DNA of 64,000 nucleotides from Buddleja alternifolia (GCA_019426215.1 CM033397.1:25422480-25486479), one strand, 5' to 3'. Shown: positions 1 to 11,756, counted from the first letter of the stretch. A program made the numbers and translations. Notes: generated by a model from the sequence alone, not told the origin.

Positions 1-580
1 AGCCGGATCAAAATAGGGTCAAGAAGAGGAGCCAAAATAGAGCCAAGAAGGGTCGGGGTTGACCGAGGTCGCGAAAGAAGTCAATAGGCTAAAAAATCGG
101 GGTCAAGTTTCTGGCCAAGTGGCGTCGTGGCGCCACGACGCCAAGGCAAAAATTAGCCACTGGAGGTGTGGTGCCACGGCTCCAGATTTGGGGCCACAGC
201 GCTACGTGCGCGGACAGCTTTTTTCAATACGCATTTTTTTTCAGGTTTTTCGCGTGTTGGGCTATTTTTGGCATGTTCTGAGTCCTAATTTGATTGGAAT
301 TGTTTCCTATTGTGTTCAGAATTATTCTCTAGTTGTTTAGGATTGCTTTTCCTAATTTGTTAAGGTTTTAGACTTCTCCACCATTATAAATATGAGAACT
401 CACTCTTGTAAACATTGATTCACTCATTGAGAAATAAAGATGTAGTCTAGATTGGCTCGTGAATGTAGGCAAGTTATGCCGAACCACGTTAAAATACTCA
501 TGTTTTTCATCTTCATGTTTAGGCTTAGAATTTATTGTTTCTAGTGTATTCTTCGTGCTCTGATGCTACCATCCCTAACA
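1..580 (+). repeat. 5' LTR (partial) of the copia-type element
   Basis: Matches 1801-2383 nearly end to end and ends CCCTAACA at 580. A TATA-like box TATAAATA lies at 385-392 with a plausible leader behind it. The first bases of the LTR (TGATGGGATTGG in the other copy) lie outside the window. A GC-rich palindromic stretch around GGCGCC sits at about 120-200. Confidence 0.85.
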
Positions 581-582
581 AC

Positions 583-595
583 TGGTATCAGAGCC
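583..595 (+). other. Primer-binding site, tRNA-iMet type
   Basis: TGGTATCAGAGCC starts two bases after the LTR end. This is the standard complement of the initiator methionine tRNA 3' end used by plant Ty1/copia elements. It fixes the LTR boundary and the orientation. Confidence 0.9.
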
Positions 596-1789
596 ATAGG
601 TTGTAGATTTAGGAAACGCGCGTCTTAAATCTAGATCTATGCGGAAGTGTTTTTGGAAAAACACGGATTTCGTCGTGGGAACGATGGTAGGAGATGGAAG
701 AGTAATCAAGCTCGATAATTTCGTTGCAGAGAAGCATGAATTGAGGTCGTGGTGAAGCTAGAGAAGATGACAGAGGAGGATGAGATCGGGTAGATCGTCA
801 ACCAAAGAAGAGTAATCCCATTGAACGTTAATGAGAAAATGTTGGAAAATCGTGGTGCCAGTAGAGGCAGATCAGCAGTAGCAGAGGCAGATTTGTGTTA
901 CCAGGTGGGTAGAACACGAAGCCAGTGGAAGCAGTTGCGGTGCCAGAGGCAGAACCGTAGAGCCAGAGGTCAGAGAGCAAATTTATGTTTTTGAGAGGGA
1001 GCGAATGAGTTGCTAGATCGAGGGGACAGAGCTACGGTGCCAAGAAAGCAAATCCATCAAGCCAGAGGTCAGAATGATAGAATCGGTAATAGAGAGGGTA
1101 GAGTCGTGTAGTCGAGAGACCAGAGGGAGACAGGGTTATGGAGGCATGACCACGTAGAGAGGAACCATGAAGGCAGGAAACGGCGCCGGGAGGGGTTGAC
1201 CGTGGAGTCGGAAGTTATGATGGCAGGATGCAAAGCCAGGTAGGTAGAGTCGTGGAGTCGTGGTGGGTTATTGGCAGAGGGATGTGACATAGCTCGTGGA
1301 GTGGGAGCTCGAGCAAATGTGTTAACGACTCGAGTTGGCCATTGAAAAACCAAGTTGGCAGATGGATCAGACATAGCTCATGCAGGGGCAGAGAGTAGAT
1401 ATATGAGGGATCTGAGATTGCCGTTGGAAAAGTCCTTGGTGGAAAGATGTCAGTGGACAGGTAGACCGAGGCGATTTGAATGTGATATGTTCGGGTTTTA
1501 GAGTAACTTATATCCGAGGGTCAGTTGAACCAAGATGGATAGGCCACGGTATTCAGGAGTTGGCTGATCACCAAAAATATATGGTAGTGGCAAGGGTTCA
1601 AAAAGAAGGAACGATGCTCACAGAGAAAGTTCGTCAAGTGGGTGTCACTAGATGACGAATTAATTGACAGGGAGAACTCCCTGGATTTGATCTCCATTGA
1701 ATTTGGGGATGGGTCGAATAGACTAAGGTTCACTTAGGATAAGTGAAGAAGTGGTTCGAGTTGAGTTTTGGTTATTCTGATCAGTCTCC
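596..1789 (+). other. Degenerate non-coding interior of the copia-type element
   Basis: No long ORF on the element strand. Just after the primer site (about 680-800) a few codons resemble the start of a copia gag (a K-L-D-N-F-type beginning, then a stretch rich in E and K), but stops break it at once. The rest is purine-rich, with loose repeats of words such as CCAGAGG and GCAGAGG. The minus-strand frames here show no family resemblance. Confidence 0.5.
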
Positions 1790-1800
1790 AAGTGGGAGAT
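1790..1800 (+). other. Polypurine tract of the copia-type element
   Basis: AAGTGGGAGAT directly precedes the TG of the right LTR at 1801. This is the usual plus-strand priming tract of plant copia elements. Confidence 0.8.
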
Positions 1801-2383
1801 TGATGGGATTGGTGGAGTCGGATCAAAATAGGGTCAAGAAGAGGAGCCAAAATAGGGCCAAGAAGGGTCGAGGTTAACCGGGGTCACGAAAGAAGTCAAT
1901 GGGCTGAAAAATCAGAGTCAAGTTTCTGACCAAGTGGCGCCGTGGCGCCAAGGCAAAAATTAGCCACTGGAGGTGTGGTGCCACGGCGCCAGATTTGGGG
2001 CCACAGCGCTACGTGCGTGGATAGCTTTTTTCAGTACACGTTTTTTTTGGGTTTTTCGCGGGGCTATTTTTTGGCATGTTTTGAGTCCTAATTTGATTGG
2101 AATTGTTTCCTATTGTGTTAAGAATTATTCCCTAGTTGTTAAGGATTGCTTTTCCTAATTTGTTAAGATTTTAGACTTCTCCACCATTATAAATATGAGA
2201 ACTCACTCTTGTAAACATTGATTCACTCATTGAGAAATAAAGATGTAGTCTAGGTTGGCTCGTGGATGTAGGCAAGTTATGCCGAACCACGTTAAAATGC
2301 TCGTGTTTTTCATCTTCATGTTTAGGCTTAGAATTTATTGTTTCTAGTGTATTCTTTGTGCTCTAATGCTATCATCCCTAACA
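1801..2383 (+). repeat. 3' LTR of the copia-type element
   Basis: 583 bp, TGATGGG...CTAACA. Contains the same TATA-like box (2188-2195) as the left LTR. It lacks a short GC-rich piece present in the left copy. Confidence 0.85.
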
Positions 2384-2735
2384 CTACAATCTTAATTTCA
2401 TATCATCCCATGATACTAGACAGGCACTCCCATGTCAGAGATAAGATTGTACAAGTGTCCTAAGTTTTTATTTGTCCATTAAAGACTTCACTTTACTTGC
2501 GAACTTGTTTTTAATAATCAAGATCGATCTCTCTAGTGTTAATTTTCCTATCCCATAAGAAGTAGAGAGATCGCTTTGAAAATACGGACAAAACGTTTTA
2601 CACTACTTATTGATGCAGATAAGATTTAAATAAAAACTAAATAATGTCTATATTAATAATATCGAAATAAGTTAATTACAAGATAGATGCCCTATCATTC
2701 TATCCTCTATGGCATCTGAAGGCATAACTCTAACA
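2384..2735 (-). repeat. Possible inverted LTR remnant of another copia-type element
   Basis: Read on the minus strand the segment starts TGTTAGAGTTATGCC at 2735 and is AT-rich with no ORF, in the style of a copia LTR. No partner LTR or target duplication is visible. Its other end may have been cut by the element at 1-2383, so this is a resemblance rather than a proof. Confidence 0.35.
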
Positions 2736-2809
2736 GTATCTACTATATGCACTTTTTTTTTCTCACTTTTTTCCACTAGGTCCCTCTCCTGACTGGAGAT
2801 GGGTGGTGA

Positions 2810-3249
2810 GGAATTTTTCATACACGGTGCAAAACCTAGAGAGAAGGTGGAGAAAACTTTCTAGAGAGAGAAGTTTAAGCCTCCCACATCAATCCTATTT
2901 TCTTGCAAAACGATGATCTACTATCTAGCTATGGCCCAACTTGTGGCTGGATTCTTTATTTGTCTTTATATGTAAATTGATTTGCCATGTGCTGCCAAGC
3001 AGCCCGTATTATGTAACCATATGTGGCAAAGGAATTTTCTATATATGGTGCAAAACCTAGAGAGAATGAGGAGAAAACTTTCCAGAAAGAGAAGTTTAAG
3101 CCTCCAACATCAATCCTAATTTTTGCAAAAAGATGATCTACTATCTAGCTAAAACCCAACTTGTGATTGGATTTTTTAATTGTTTTTATATGTAAATTGA
3201 TCTTCCATGTACTGCCAAGCAGCCCGTATTATGTAACCATATGTCGCAA
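2810..3249 (+). repeat. Tandem duplication of a ~220-bp non-coding unit
   Basis: Unit 1 is 2810-3029 and unit 2 is 3031-3249. Both run from GGAATTTT through AAACCTAGAGAGAA and AGCAGCCCGTATTATG to ATATGT(G/C)GCAA, with roughly 90% identity by eye. There is no coding potential. The adjoining 2736-2809 and 3250-3390 show nothing recognisable. Confidence 0.8.
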
Positions 3250-3390
3250 GGTTTTAGCATCACCACATACCGACACTAGTCGCCTGCTTGGAAGGCAAGC
3301 TTATCATGCTAGGACAATCAATATCTCATTAGGCTAACGCTAGTACTCATGTAAATATATGCAGTTTGATACGATTGTTTTTTAAGGGAC

Positions 3391-4737
3391 ACCTCAATTT
3401 TGATATTTTGTAGACCTGATGATGTTTTGTCGAGGAGACGTACAATCAGTCAAGCATATAAAAGAAAAATTTGATGAATTTTCTGAGGTGACGGGGCTAA
3501 AGGCAAATCTTGGGAAGAGCCAAATCATCTGTGGAGGCATGATCGAAGAGGATAAACAGCAGATTCTGAGGATTACGGGTTATCTGGAGGGGGAGCTGCC
3601 CATGAGGTACTTGGGGGTACCTCTGACTTCATCGAGGCTTACAGTGAACAATTGCCAAGGATTGATTGACAAAATACTGAATCGAATAACATCATGGACA
3701 GCTAAGTATCTCAGTTTTGCAGGGCGAGCATTACTGATTAAATCAATTTTGTACGGAGTGCAGATGTATTGGAGTCTTATTTTTCCAATACCTCTCACAG
3801 TGATCCATGAAGTGGAAAGATTGTGTAGGTCATTCTTATGGAGTGGGAAAGCTCATGGGAGATACCTAGCAATGGTCAAATGGATTGATATTTGCATGCC
3901 AAAGAAGGAAGGTGGATTGGGCTTGGTCTCCTTAAGCAACTGGAATGTGGTAGCCATTTTTAAAAACATTTGGAATATTGCAAGGAAGCATGATTCTATG
4001 TGGATTAGGTGGGTCCATGCTTATTACTTAAAGCAGAGTAATATTTGGGAGGTGGGAATAAAACAACATGACTCTTGGTTTTGGAAAAGAATGATTGGGA
4101 TACGGGACCAACTCATGGATGCAGTGGACAAAGTGCACCACAAATGGCAAGGTGGGAAATACTCTATTAAAAGTGGTTATGATCATTCCATTGAGCATAA
4201 GGATGAGGTGTATTGGAATAAGTTAGTTTGGGGGCCAGGGCCAATTGCAAGACATCGAGTGATCGTGTGGATGGCAGTTTTAGATAGACTTAAAACTAGA
4301 GACCGACTTAATAGATGGCAAATGCTTGCTGACAACCAATGTGTGTTATGTAATAGCGAAGACGAATCCAGAGGACATCTTTTCTTCAAGTGTGCATTTG
4401 TGCAGGAAGTGATGGAAAGGAGTTGGGCTAAGTTGGGTATCTGATGCAGACACAACCAATGGGCTGATGTACTGGGTTGGAGCATACAGATTAGTCGGGG
4501 GGAAACAAAGAACAGTTGTCGTAGGCGTGCTTTGTATGCTTCAATTATTTACTATGTGTGGATAGAAAGAAATAGAAGAATTTTCCAAGTAGGTAGAAAT
4601 GATGTTAAAACAATAGTGGAGATGATATGGAGTAGTATGAAATGTAAATTTGGTAGAGAGTAGAGCCCAGGTATGCCTGGTGTATATGTTCTTTGATTTG
4701 TGATTAATACAAGCTTACTAGTTCCAAAAAAAAAAAT
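3391..4737 (+). mobile_element. 5'-truncated L1-type LINE ending in poly(A)
   Basis: A coding remnant of the C-terminal half of a LINE ORF2 is followed by a short 3' UTR and an A-run at 4726-4737. The endonuclease and most of the reverse transcriptase are missing, as expected from incomplete reverse transcription. The 5' edge is uncertain (between about 3250 and 3400), and I could not find a target duplication for it. Confidence 0.85.
3407..4663 (+). pseudogene. LINE ORF2 C-terminal fragment (RT end, connector, zf-RVT domain)
   Basis: The frame opens at the RT catalytic motif, where the expected F-A-D-D-L reads F-V-D-L, so one catalytic aspartate codon is gone. It continues through the typical R-Y-L-G-V-P-L segment, a connector (S-W-T-A-K-Y-L-S-F-A-G-R-A), then a zf-RVT region with C-x2-C and G-H-L-F-F-K-C. 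A TGA at 4442-4444 ends the uninterrupted run that starts at ATG 3419. The same frame stays open beyond it for about 72 codons to TAG 4661-4663, and that extension (V-W-I-E-R-N-R-R-I-F) is typical of plant LINE ORF2 ends. The TGA is therefore a nonsense mutation rather than the original end. Upstream of 3407 the frame is broken. Not functional. Confidence 0.88.
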
Positions 4738-5398
4738 TCAACCAAGAAATAAAACCAAAAATGAATTCATGTACAACATTTTGGAAATGAACTATCTATG
4801 AAACCTTAAAGCTAAGAAATAAAACAAAGAGCAATACCCTCTGAAGAAAAGGATAAAATGTAAATAGAAACAAACTACTTGTGAGAGATAATAAAAATCT
4901 CGATTTCTAGAGAAAAATAGCAGCAATAGAGAACACTGCATAAAGCCAAAATGTAAAGAGAAAATATGAGAACTTGAATGCATATGATTTGGGATATTTT
5001 CTTATAGAGAAACACTAGTATAAACATTTACAACTAAGCCCTTGAAGACTTGGTCAACTTCGAAATGACCCCACAAAAGAAAATGGGCTGAGATATGTAC
5101 ACGCGCTCGCTAGACGAGCTGGGACAAAAATCTTCACACAAGACGGGACGCGCTTGTTGAAAATTGGTGAGTGCATGAATAAAGCCCAAAAGCTTGTAAG
5201 CTCAAAATATCTTTCAATTGTTAGTATTAGGTGTCCGACTAGCCTGGTGGTAAATTCAAGATCTTGATTGATTATTTAAGAAATAATTAATCAAGTCTCG
5301 TTTCTAGCTTATTAATGAACCTAAGGGGACACACATGATACTTGAGTATGGTTCTCACTTATGAAAATTAATCTTTGGGAGATTAATTTAATTCTTTA
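4738..5398. other. AT-rich intergenic stretch, nothing recognised
   Basis: No ORF with family resemblance on either strand, and no terminal repeats that I could pair. A small GC-richer patch lies near 5100-5160. Confidence 0.5.
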
Positions 5399-6382
5399 AG
5401 GCAACATTCGGTAGTTGTGATGGGATTAGAAGTGATATGATTATATTGTGGATACATTTATCAAAATGATTATGTTATATACCATATCAAGAGTTTGGTG
5501 GATTGAAAAATTTTATGTGAAAAATTTCTCTTGATTCTTGATTCTTATCCACTGTTCGGTAGGTATGATATGAAGGAATTCTTGTGGCATTTTACCAAAA
5601 TATCCCCTCTTTATATTGGCCATCTTTGTTGCTTATTGAATGAAGCTTTTATTTCAAATATTAGTAAATTAGTCTCTATAATAGTTTACCAATAAAAATA
5701 GAAAATAAAAATATTTTTTACCCAAAAAAGAATTATTTTTCCAAATTAGTTAAATAATTTAAAATTAAGATTAAATTTATGAATTTACATGTAACTTTGA
5801 CAAAAGAAGGAATTTATGATTTTCTTACCTCTTTTTTTGAGTGTGGTGTGGTTAAAATTTTGATAAAATACATATGCACTAAACGAACTTTATTAAGTTA
5901 GAATAAAATACTCGCCTATCTTTATATTAAATCTCTGGATAATAACAAGGAAATATCCATTTGAATATACCCAATTTTCTAAGCTTTCATTCTGCCTATA
6001 AGTAAGTAAGTACCTTGAATCCAACCATAGTTCGATGGAAGCAGTGTTCTAACTCCACATTTTGTCTCTTTTCTTCTCTTAGTGGCAACTTTAATAAAAA
6101 AAAAAAGAAGGGCTTGTTTTTTTGTTTTTTTTCGTCTGTTTAGGCAGATGAATAATTCTCGTTAAAAGAAAAGGAAGATGAATATTTGTTGAGGGTGATG
6201 GATGTAATTTTTCATCCATAAAAACAATCTCATTTAAATTGGATAAATCTGTCCTACCCCCTTGCATGGGATTTATTAATACCAAAATAATGGATAGTGT
6301 ACCGGGCCTTTGATTTGTCATGGGCTGGTGTACCGGGCTTTTGATTTATCATGAGCTTTCATCATGGCTATCGAACATTGAA
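5399..6382. mobile_element. Candidate non-autonomous DNA transposon (PIF/Harbinger-like MITE)
   Basis: The left end CAACATTCGGTAGTTGTGATG (from 5402) and the reverse complement of the right end (CAATGTTCGATAGCCATGATG, to 6380) match at about 15 of 21 positions. The flanks can be read as a TTA target duplication (5396-5398 and 6383-6385), which fits PIF/Harbinger but is only 3 bp. The subterminal parts carry repeated TTCGGTAG and GTACCGGGC words, including two tandem GTGTACCGGGC copies near 6297-6340. There is no transposase. The exact edges are uncertain by a few bases. Confidence 0.45.
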
Positions 6383-6385
6383 TTA

Positions 6386-6855
6386 CTTATGGAATTAATT
6401 AATTCGTTTAATCAATGTCGTGAAGGAAAATATTAGGAGGTTTTAATTGATTTAAATGTCCTATGTTGATTAATAAATTAATTAAGAGCTAAGAATTAAT
6501 TATCTTGAGTAGATAAATTAATTATTTAGTCAAGTCTTAGTTATTTAAGTAAATCTTGGTGAAACAATTAAATAATAAGTCCAATTTAATTCATGACTTG
6601 TGTATGAATTAATTAAATCGAGATTAGGACTAAGTAAGAGTTAGAAGAAGGAAAATGTTGAATTGAACGCCCACCAACCTGAAACGAATCTTTTATTCCA
6701 CAATGGTGCACCACAATGGTATCACATTATTGTGAGATTGATAAGTGTCTATTTAAAAAAATTATTAATAATAATTCAAATTATTGTAGGATAGAAGATT
6801 CGCTCCACCACCAACCCTAGCAAGACAAGCGGATGTCGTCCGCCTTCCTAAGTAG
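6386..6855. other. AT-rich intergenic stretch, nothing recognised
   Basis: Dominated by AATTAATT-type words. A short inverted repeat (CCACAATGGTG / CACCACAATGG) lies near 6700-6720. No coding or RNA feature is visible. Confidence 0.5.
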
Positions 6856-6860
6856 ATAAG
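6856..6860. repeat. Target-site duplication ATAAG (left)
   Basis: Identical to the 5 bases at 19938-19942 just beyond the other LTR. Five bases is the usual size for LTR retrotransposon integration. Confidence 0.93.
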
Positions 6861-8528
6861 TGACACGCTAAAAGCTAACGTGCTATGATAGCAAGTGCAC
6901 TAGACGTGTGTAGTAATAAGTGGACAAAAAGTCCGGGTTGTCGAACCACAAGGACTTGAATTCTAGTTCATGATTTTCGATAAAAGAAAAGACAATTAAA
7001 GTAAAAAGCAAGAAAAAGATTAAACAAACGAAGAACCAAAGAGAAACGGACTATAGATTAATCTCACGTAAGATAAAATGACTAAGGCACATGCTACAAC
7101 CGAATCTACTCGTCAATATATATGAGCTACTCTTCGAATTATTAGACTCCTATTGCTTTGGTGGAAACTCCTAAATTAACTATTACCCGATGTCTCGGCA
7201 CATAATAATCCTATGATTAATTGACGGTTCTCTAAATATGTCTATCCGAGAATCTAATCAAAAATCACGCATTAACGTTCTAGAGCTTCCCCGAACGAAT
7301 CCGGCTAACAACACCCGGGAATCTTTACCTATTTCTAAGGCAATCCCTCATTGTTTCGGATGATGTGTTAATTCTCTTGCACCCTAATCTATTTTCTCTC
7401 GAACAACTAGATTAGGCAAGATAGCAAGCATATGGTGATCAAACACATGATTGGAATAAAAGCATAGAATTAACACACAAAGCAATAGGAGAATTAATAC
7501 AAAGAGCAACTTCACATATATTGATTCATAAATTTGGCCTTCACATGGCCTTAGTTCTACAATATTAGCCTCTCATCAAAGCCTTAAGAAAATCTAATAC
7601 AAACATATACATACTCATGGAAATAAACATGTAAATGCAAATAATTAAAACTCCCTCAATTGATTGATGATGGATCTTTGCTCTTGATCTTCAATCCTTA
7701 GCTCTCTCTCTTTGTTCCCCTCCAAAAGTGATGAAGAAAATGGTGATGAATGATGATGAGTGAAAAGTGATGGACAAAATGCCTCTCTCTCCCCTCCTCC
7801 TCCAAGATGTTTCGGTCAATTGCCCCCTAGGATCCTTAAGAAGACCACCACAAATCAGCCCCTCATGTGTATGTCCCCCCTAGTGTCCCCTCCACTACTC
7901 TTAAAGTGAGTAGTATAAAATTCCCAAAAGTAGATCTAGTAAGAAACATACTTATGACATCCCCCCCATACATGTGATGACCTCTTGGCTTTAAATGTTC
8001 CATTCCCCCATCAAATGATGATCTTTTGGCTGAAAGGAATCAAATCTCGGATGTGTCCACGCCTAGGCGCGGGTTTTATGGCGCTCGGGCGCCCAAATCA
8101 GAATGTTGGGAGTATTTGCCTCTGTCTGGCGCAGTATTTGTATTTCCTTCATAACTCTCTCCACAAAACTCCAATTTGGATGATTCAAGTCCTCATTTGA
8201 AGCTAACACATAGTTCTACAACTTTGTAGAAGGAAACTGCATCCAATTCGGTCTCTAAACATACGGAAAAAGGGTTCGAACGTGGAAAGTGGTGCTGAAA
8301 CGGCGCCCGGGCGTGGGCAAGATGGCGCCTAGGCGTAGGGGTGCATAGAAATTTGGCCTAAACTTGTTTTATACGTCATTTTTCATCCCGTTCTTTGATT
8401 GTATCCATTTAAGACCTGAAATCACTTAATGCACGAATTAAACGCACATGTGGCAAGAATCAAGCGATAAATGAACCTAAGACATAAACGCAAAGGGGCT
8501 TAAAAACACGTAAAAATGCCTCTTATCA
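6861..8528 (-). repeat. 3' LTR of the Athila-like element
   Basis: 1668 bp, TG...CA termini, nearly identical to 18268-19937. On this map it lies left because the element is on the minus strand. It contains copies of the GC-rich palindromic word family (GCCTAGGCGCGGG near 8070, GGCGCCCGGGCG near 8303). The 71-codon frame at 7985-8200 recurs in the other LTR and has no family resemblance. Confidence 0.95.
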
Positions 8529-8543
8529 ACACCCCCACACTTA
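8529..8543 (-). other. Polypurine tract of the Athila-like element
   Basis: On the minus strand AAGTGTGGGGGTGT directly precedes the TG of the 3' LTR. This is the expected position and composition for plus-strand priming. Confidence 0.85.
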
Positions 8544-10170
8544 TCAATTGCTCGTCCTCGAGCAATAAGAGTTCTAAGATAAGGAAACATCATCAATCAA
8601 AGAGAGAAACAAAAAGAAAACTACCTAACTCACTTTCGTGGAGTAAACGGTTGCATTTAGCGAATGCAACAAGCCTTTGAACCTTTGAGTTACCTCAAAG
8701 GACGAGTTATAGTCTCGTGAGGGTTTGCAGACGATATACCCACAAAATCGAAAGATTTTCAACCCCGATCACTCAACGTAAATTACAATGATTAATAGCA
8801 CACAATGGTATGAATTCATCTGTTTAAGCTCATATTACAAATATATACACATCACACATTTGCTCATGTTACGCCTTAACATTGAAAAGATCATCCTAAG
8901 GGTGTAGTGTAATAAATCTCAAGTATTATAGTCAAGTGGCATTCTTACCACTTTTCAAACATTAACCCCATATTTATCAACTTTTGATTATTCACATGGT
9001 ACGAGAATTGAATACAACTTCATAGCCACTTAAAAATTTATCACTTCATTCCACTTTCGGATTTATCTTATGCACTTTCAACTCGAAACATTAGAGGCTA
9101 GACCATGTGCAATGTTTGATCCTCTTAGGCTTTCTATGACACCCGTGTAACGAGTTTTAGGCCAATAACTCCTAAACCAGATGGCTTTAGGGTATCAAAT
9201 GTGGAGACATTCCTAAGGGCTTAATCACTCGAGTGTCAAAGGCCACAAAATCAAACTAGGTCCTTATTCACTTAACACTTACATTGGCTTGAGCTTAGCT
9301 CAAATTAGCAAAATAGTACAGTATTCTAGGCATGGTGCTCTTCGCCCCCAGTATCTATTAAGCCTGACTTTTTTCAGTCATACCAATGTTCAACCTCTTT
9401 TTATTATTATTAAGCACACGAAGTTAACGTTCTCAACTCATAACACATGTGAAAATTCTAAGTTGATATTTCCGGGATCAAGCCTTTAAGTGTTTCAAAA
9501 TGATTGCCCACTCAACTCCTCTACCTTCGATTTAGGTGCATATGTGAATCATCTTAAGGTTAATCTAGTCTAGTTAGGATCCCATAAGCAAGGAACGATG
9601 TGTATAGCCATTAAAAACCAAATTGATAGAGAAAACATACCATGTATTCAAATTAACCATGCTCAATGCCTCAAGTGAAGGGTTGAAATTCTATCCAAAA
9701 AAAATAAATTAAAATTGCACACATTTCACATGTAGAGGTACAGCACCCCCCAAACTTGACCAAACTTGGACCGAAATATGTAAAACATGAATCAACATGA
9801 CTATAATGGATCTAGTATACCCCCACACTTATCATGAACATTGTCCCCAATGTTTGAAAAAGAAAAGGGCAAAGTACACGTCACCATAGGGAAGCTGAAA
9901 AGCAAACCCGAGTCCACTTAAGGCAATCAAGTCCACGGATGGCAATCACTGTGTCGATCACTACATAGGTAAACAAATGCTAGCCATACAGAGCATCAAA
10001 CATTGGATAGAATAGAATAAAACAAAACGAGATAAACAAAAAAAATGAGAAACATGCATGGAAGGAAAACATCAAGCATCCAAACATCAAACATAAAATA
10101 TCCAACATCCCAACAAAAGATATCCAAAAAAAAAAATAAAAAGAAACATGCATGGAAATAAAACAAGATA
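8544..10170 (-). other. Non-coding 3' region of the Athila-like element
   Basis: About 1.6 kb between the env-like ORF and the PPT, with no ORF of interest. Near 8551-8569, just inside the PPT, the words GCTCGTCCTCGAGC form a short hairpin-capable palindrome. A second C-rich word (CCCCCCAAACTTGACC) near 9746 and another at 9820-9828 resemble displaced PPT copies on the minus strand. Confidence 0.6.
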
Positions 10171-11505
10171 AGCCTAATCGGTGGTGCCAAAACGGTCAAT
10201 GTAATCCTCATCCTCGCCGCCGAGATCATCCAAATCAATCAACGGGCTACCCTCATCATTATGAGCCTCATCATTATGAGCCTCATCATCACCTCCGTCA
10301 GGAACGAGAGCACCTGACTCGTGCATATCTGCGGGCTGCTGAGGCGGGGGGTGCGGGTAAGGTGGAGGAGCAGAATAATCAAACGGCCCCAACCGACAAA
10401 CGCATCATGCTCTACAAAAGCTGACGGAAATAAGCACAAGTGTCGGACATGACCACCCTCATCTCATCTCGCAACTCCTCCCTCAATTCATCCTTTAATT
10501 GTCTAATGGCGGCGGCATCCATAGGTGGAAACTGTGGGGAGCTAGTAGACTGGGATGAAGATGGGCGAGGCCTCTTTGAAGTAGCTGGTGGTGGAGGAGC
10601 CTGGGAGTCGTCATCTACCACGGTGAGATAAGAACCAGGAAGCTCAGTACGCTCCAAAGGAAATGTGGGAACCTTAGCCGCCTTGCATAAAGCTGTGATC
10701 AGTGACGGGAGAATGATGGGAATCTTCCGAGTGGGACCTTCTCCCTTTTGCTTAGCCAATTCTTTGTTAATCAATGGCCCTAACTCATTCTTCAACTTTC
10801 TAAAGTGGTCCGTCAAAGACTTGTGGATTACCCGGGCAAAGTCCACAGCTTTCTTGGACATAATAGCGTAGATGAGGGTGGCCCGTTCCTTGTTTGCCTC
10901 TGATCGATTGGTACTCGGCATTAAATTGAATCGGATGAAGTCGAGCCAGAAAGCAGCCTCGGGTAATAGAGCCCTACGGGGGACATGAGCTTCTCCGGGT
11001 ACCCATTCCCACCCCTCTCGGCCAATAACCTGCAAAATATCTGACAGGCTAACTCGGAGGCGCCCTGCATTGTAAAGAGTGGTGAACTCGCATGTCTGAG
11101 GGGTCGGGGTGCCTATGCTCTCCCTAATCTGTCTCAACTCATAATTGACATGTTTGCCCCGGACCAAAGGGTAGTCCCCAGCCATCCTCGTGTCTCAATC
11201 TCATCATAAACCCCGGAGCTGAAGAATTCCAGAACCCAAGGAAGATGAATGGCCTCGGGCTTTTGACAAAAAAACTGTAAGCGATGAAATTGTATCAATT
11301 CGTGCACAGAGGGCTGTCCCCGGGTGGTTAAATAGTGCTCCTTAATAAGGGTGCGGGGGGTGCTCAAACTCTGACACATAATTTGGACTTGGGGGTTTTC
11401 AAAACGGGTATTATCGGGAGTCTCGGGCTCATTAGAGGAACCCTCACCCACTTTTTTCTTACCCTTGGACGGTCTGTTGGTAGTTCTCGTCATTTGCAAC
11501 AACAA
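10171..11505 (-). pseudogene. Athila env-like / 'putative plant transposon protein' ORF, frameshifted
   Basis: Three minus-strand pieces follow one another: 11505-11134 (likely start at the second Met, 11493), 11185-10412 and 10392-10174. The first begins with a basic K-G-K-K-K stretch. It passes into W-V-L-E-F-F and then, after a frameshift near 11180-11197, into V-R-G-K-H-V-N-Y and a conserved-looking helical domain (A-F-W-L-D-F-I-R-F-N-L). A proline/serine-rich linker and an E/D/R-rich helix (K-D-E-L-R-E-E-L-R-D-E-M) follow. A second frameshift near 10400 leads to an acidic tail. This layout resembles the domain of unknown function found in the ORF downstream of integrase in Athila-type elements. 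That ORF has been called env-like, but I see no signal peptide or clear membrane segment. Function unknown. Confidence 0.72.
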
Positions 11506-11519
11506 TTATCAACTTCTTA

Positions 11520-11756
11520 ACTACTCAAATCAACCCAAATGCAACCAACCAAATACAACAATCTTCAACGCCCAACACACACCAAAATCAGAGCAACCCA
11601 CACTTGGCAACAATCCACAAATTCAATTTCAACCCACAAATTGATAATAACCCACGGATTTAGCAACAATAGACCATCCAATTCAACAACATCAACCCCC
11701 AATTTTTTATTACAACCCACAAATTCAATTTCAACCCACAAATTCAATTTCAAGCT
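11520..11756. repeat. Short imperfect tandem repeat, ~19-bp unit
   Basis: The word AACCCACAAATTCAATTTC recurs with variation from about 11615 to 11755, within a run of CAACCC/CAACAA words starting near 11520. It lies in the spacer between integrase and the env-like ORF of the Athila-like element, with no coding meaning that I can see. Confidence 0.6.

Larger units (their letters stand above)
1..2383 (+). mobile_element. Non-autonomous Ty1/copia-type LTR retrotransposon, 5' edge cut by window
   Basis: Two direct repeats (1-580 and 1801-2383) flank a 1.2-kb interior. The left repeat ends in CA and is followed at once by a tRNA-iMet-type primer site. The right repeat begins with TG directly after a purine tract, so the element reads on the plus strand. 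No gag or pol ORF survives inside, so it must have moved in trans if it moved as it stands. The LTRs differ by many substitutions and by an extra short segment in the left copy (around 135-145), so this insertion is clearly older than the Athila and Sirevirus elements. The 5' target duplication lies outside the window, so insertion cannot be confirmed that way. Confidence 0.85.

Noticed and set aside
1069..1374. Minus-strand 101-codon ORF in the copia-type interior
   Set aside because: Opposite to the element orientation, low complexity, no recognisable domain.
7985..8200. 71-codon ORF repeated identically at 19394-19609
   Set aside because: It lies inside the two Athila LTRs, so its duplication follows from LTR identity. 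It has no family resemblance and no conserved start context.
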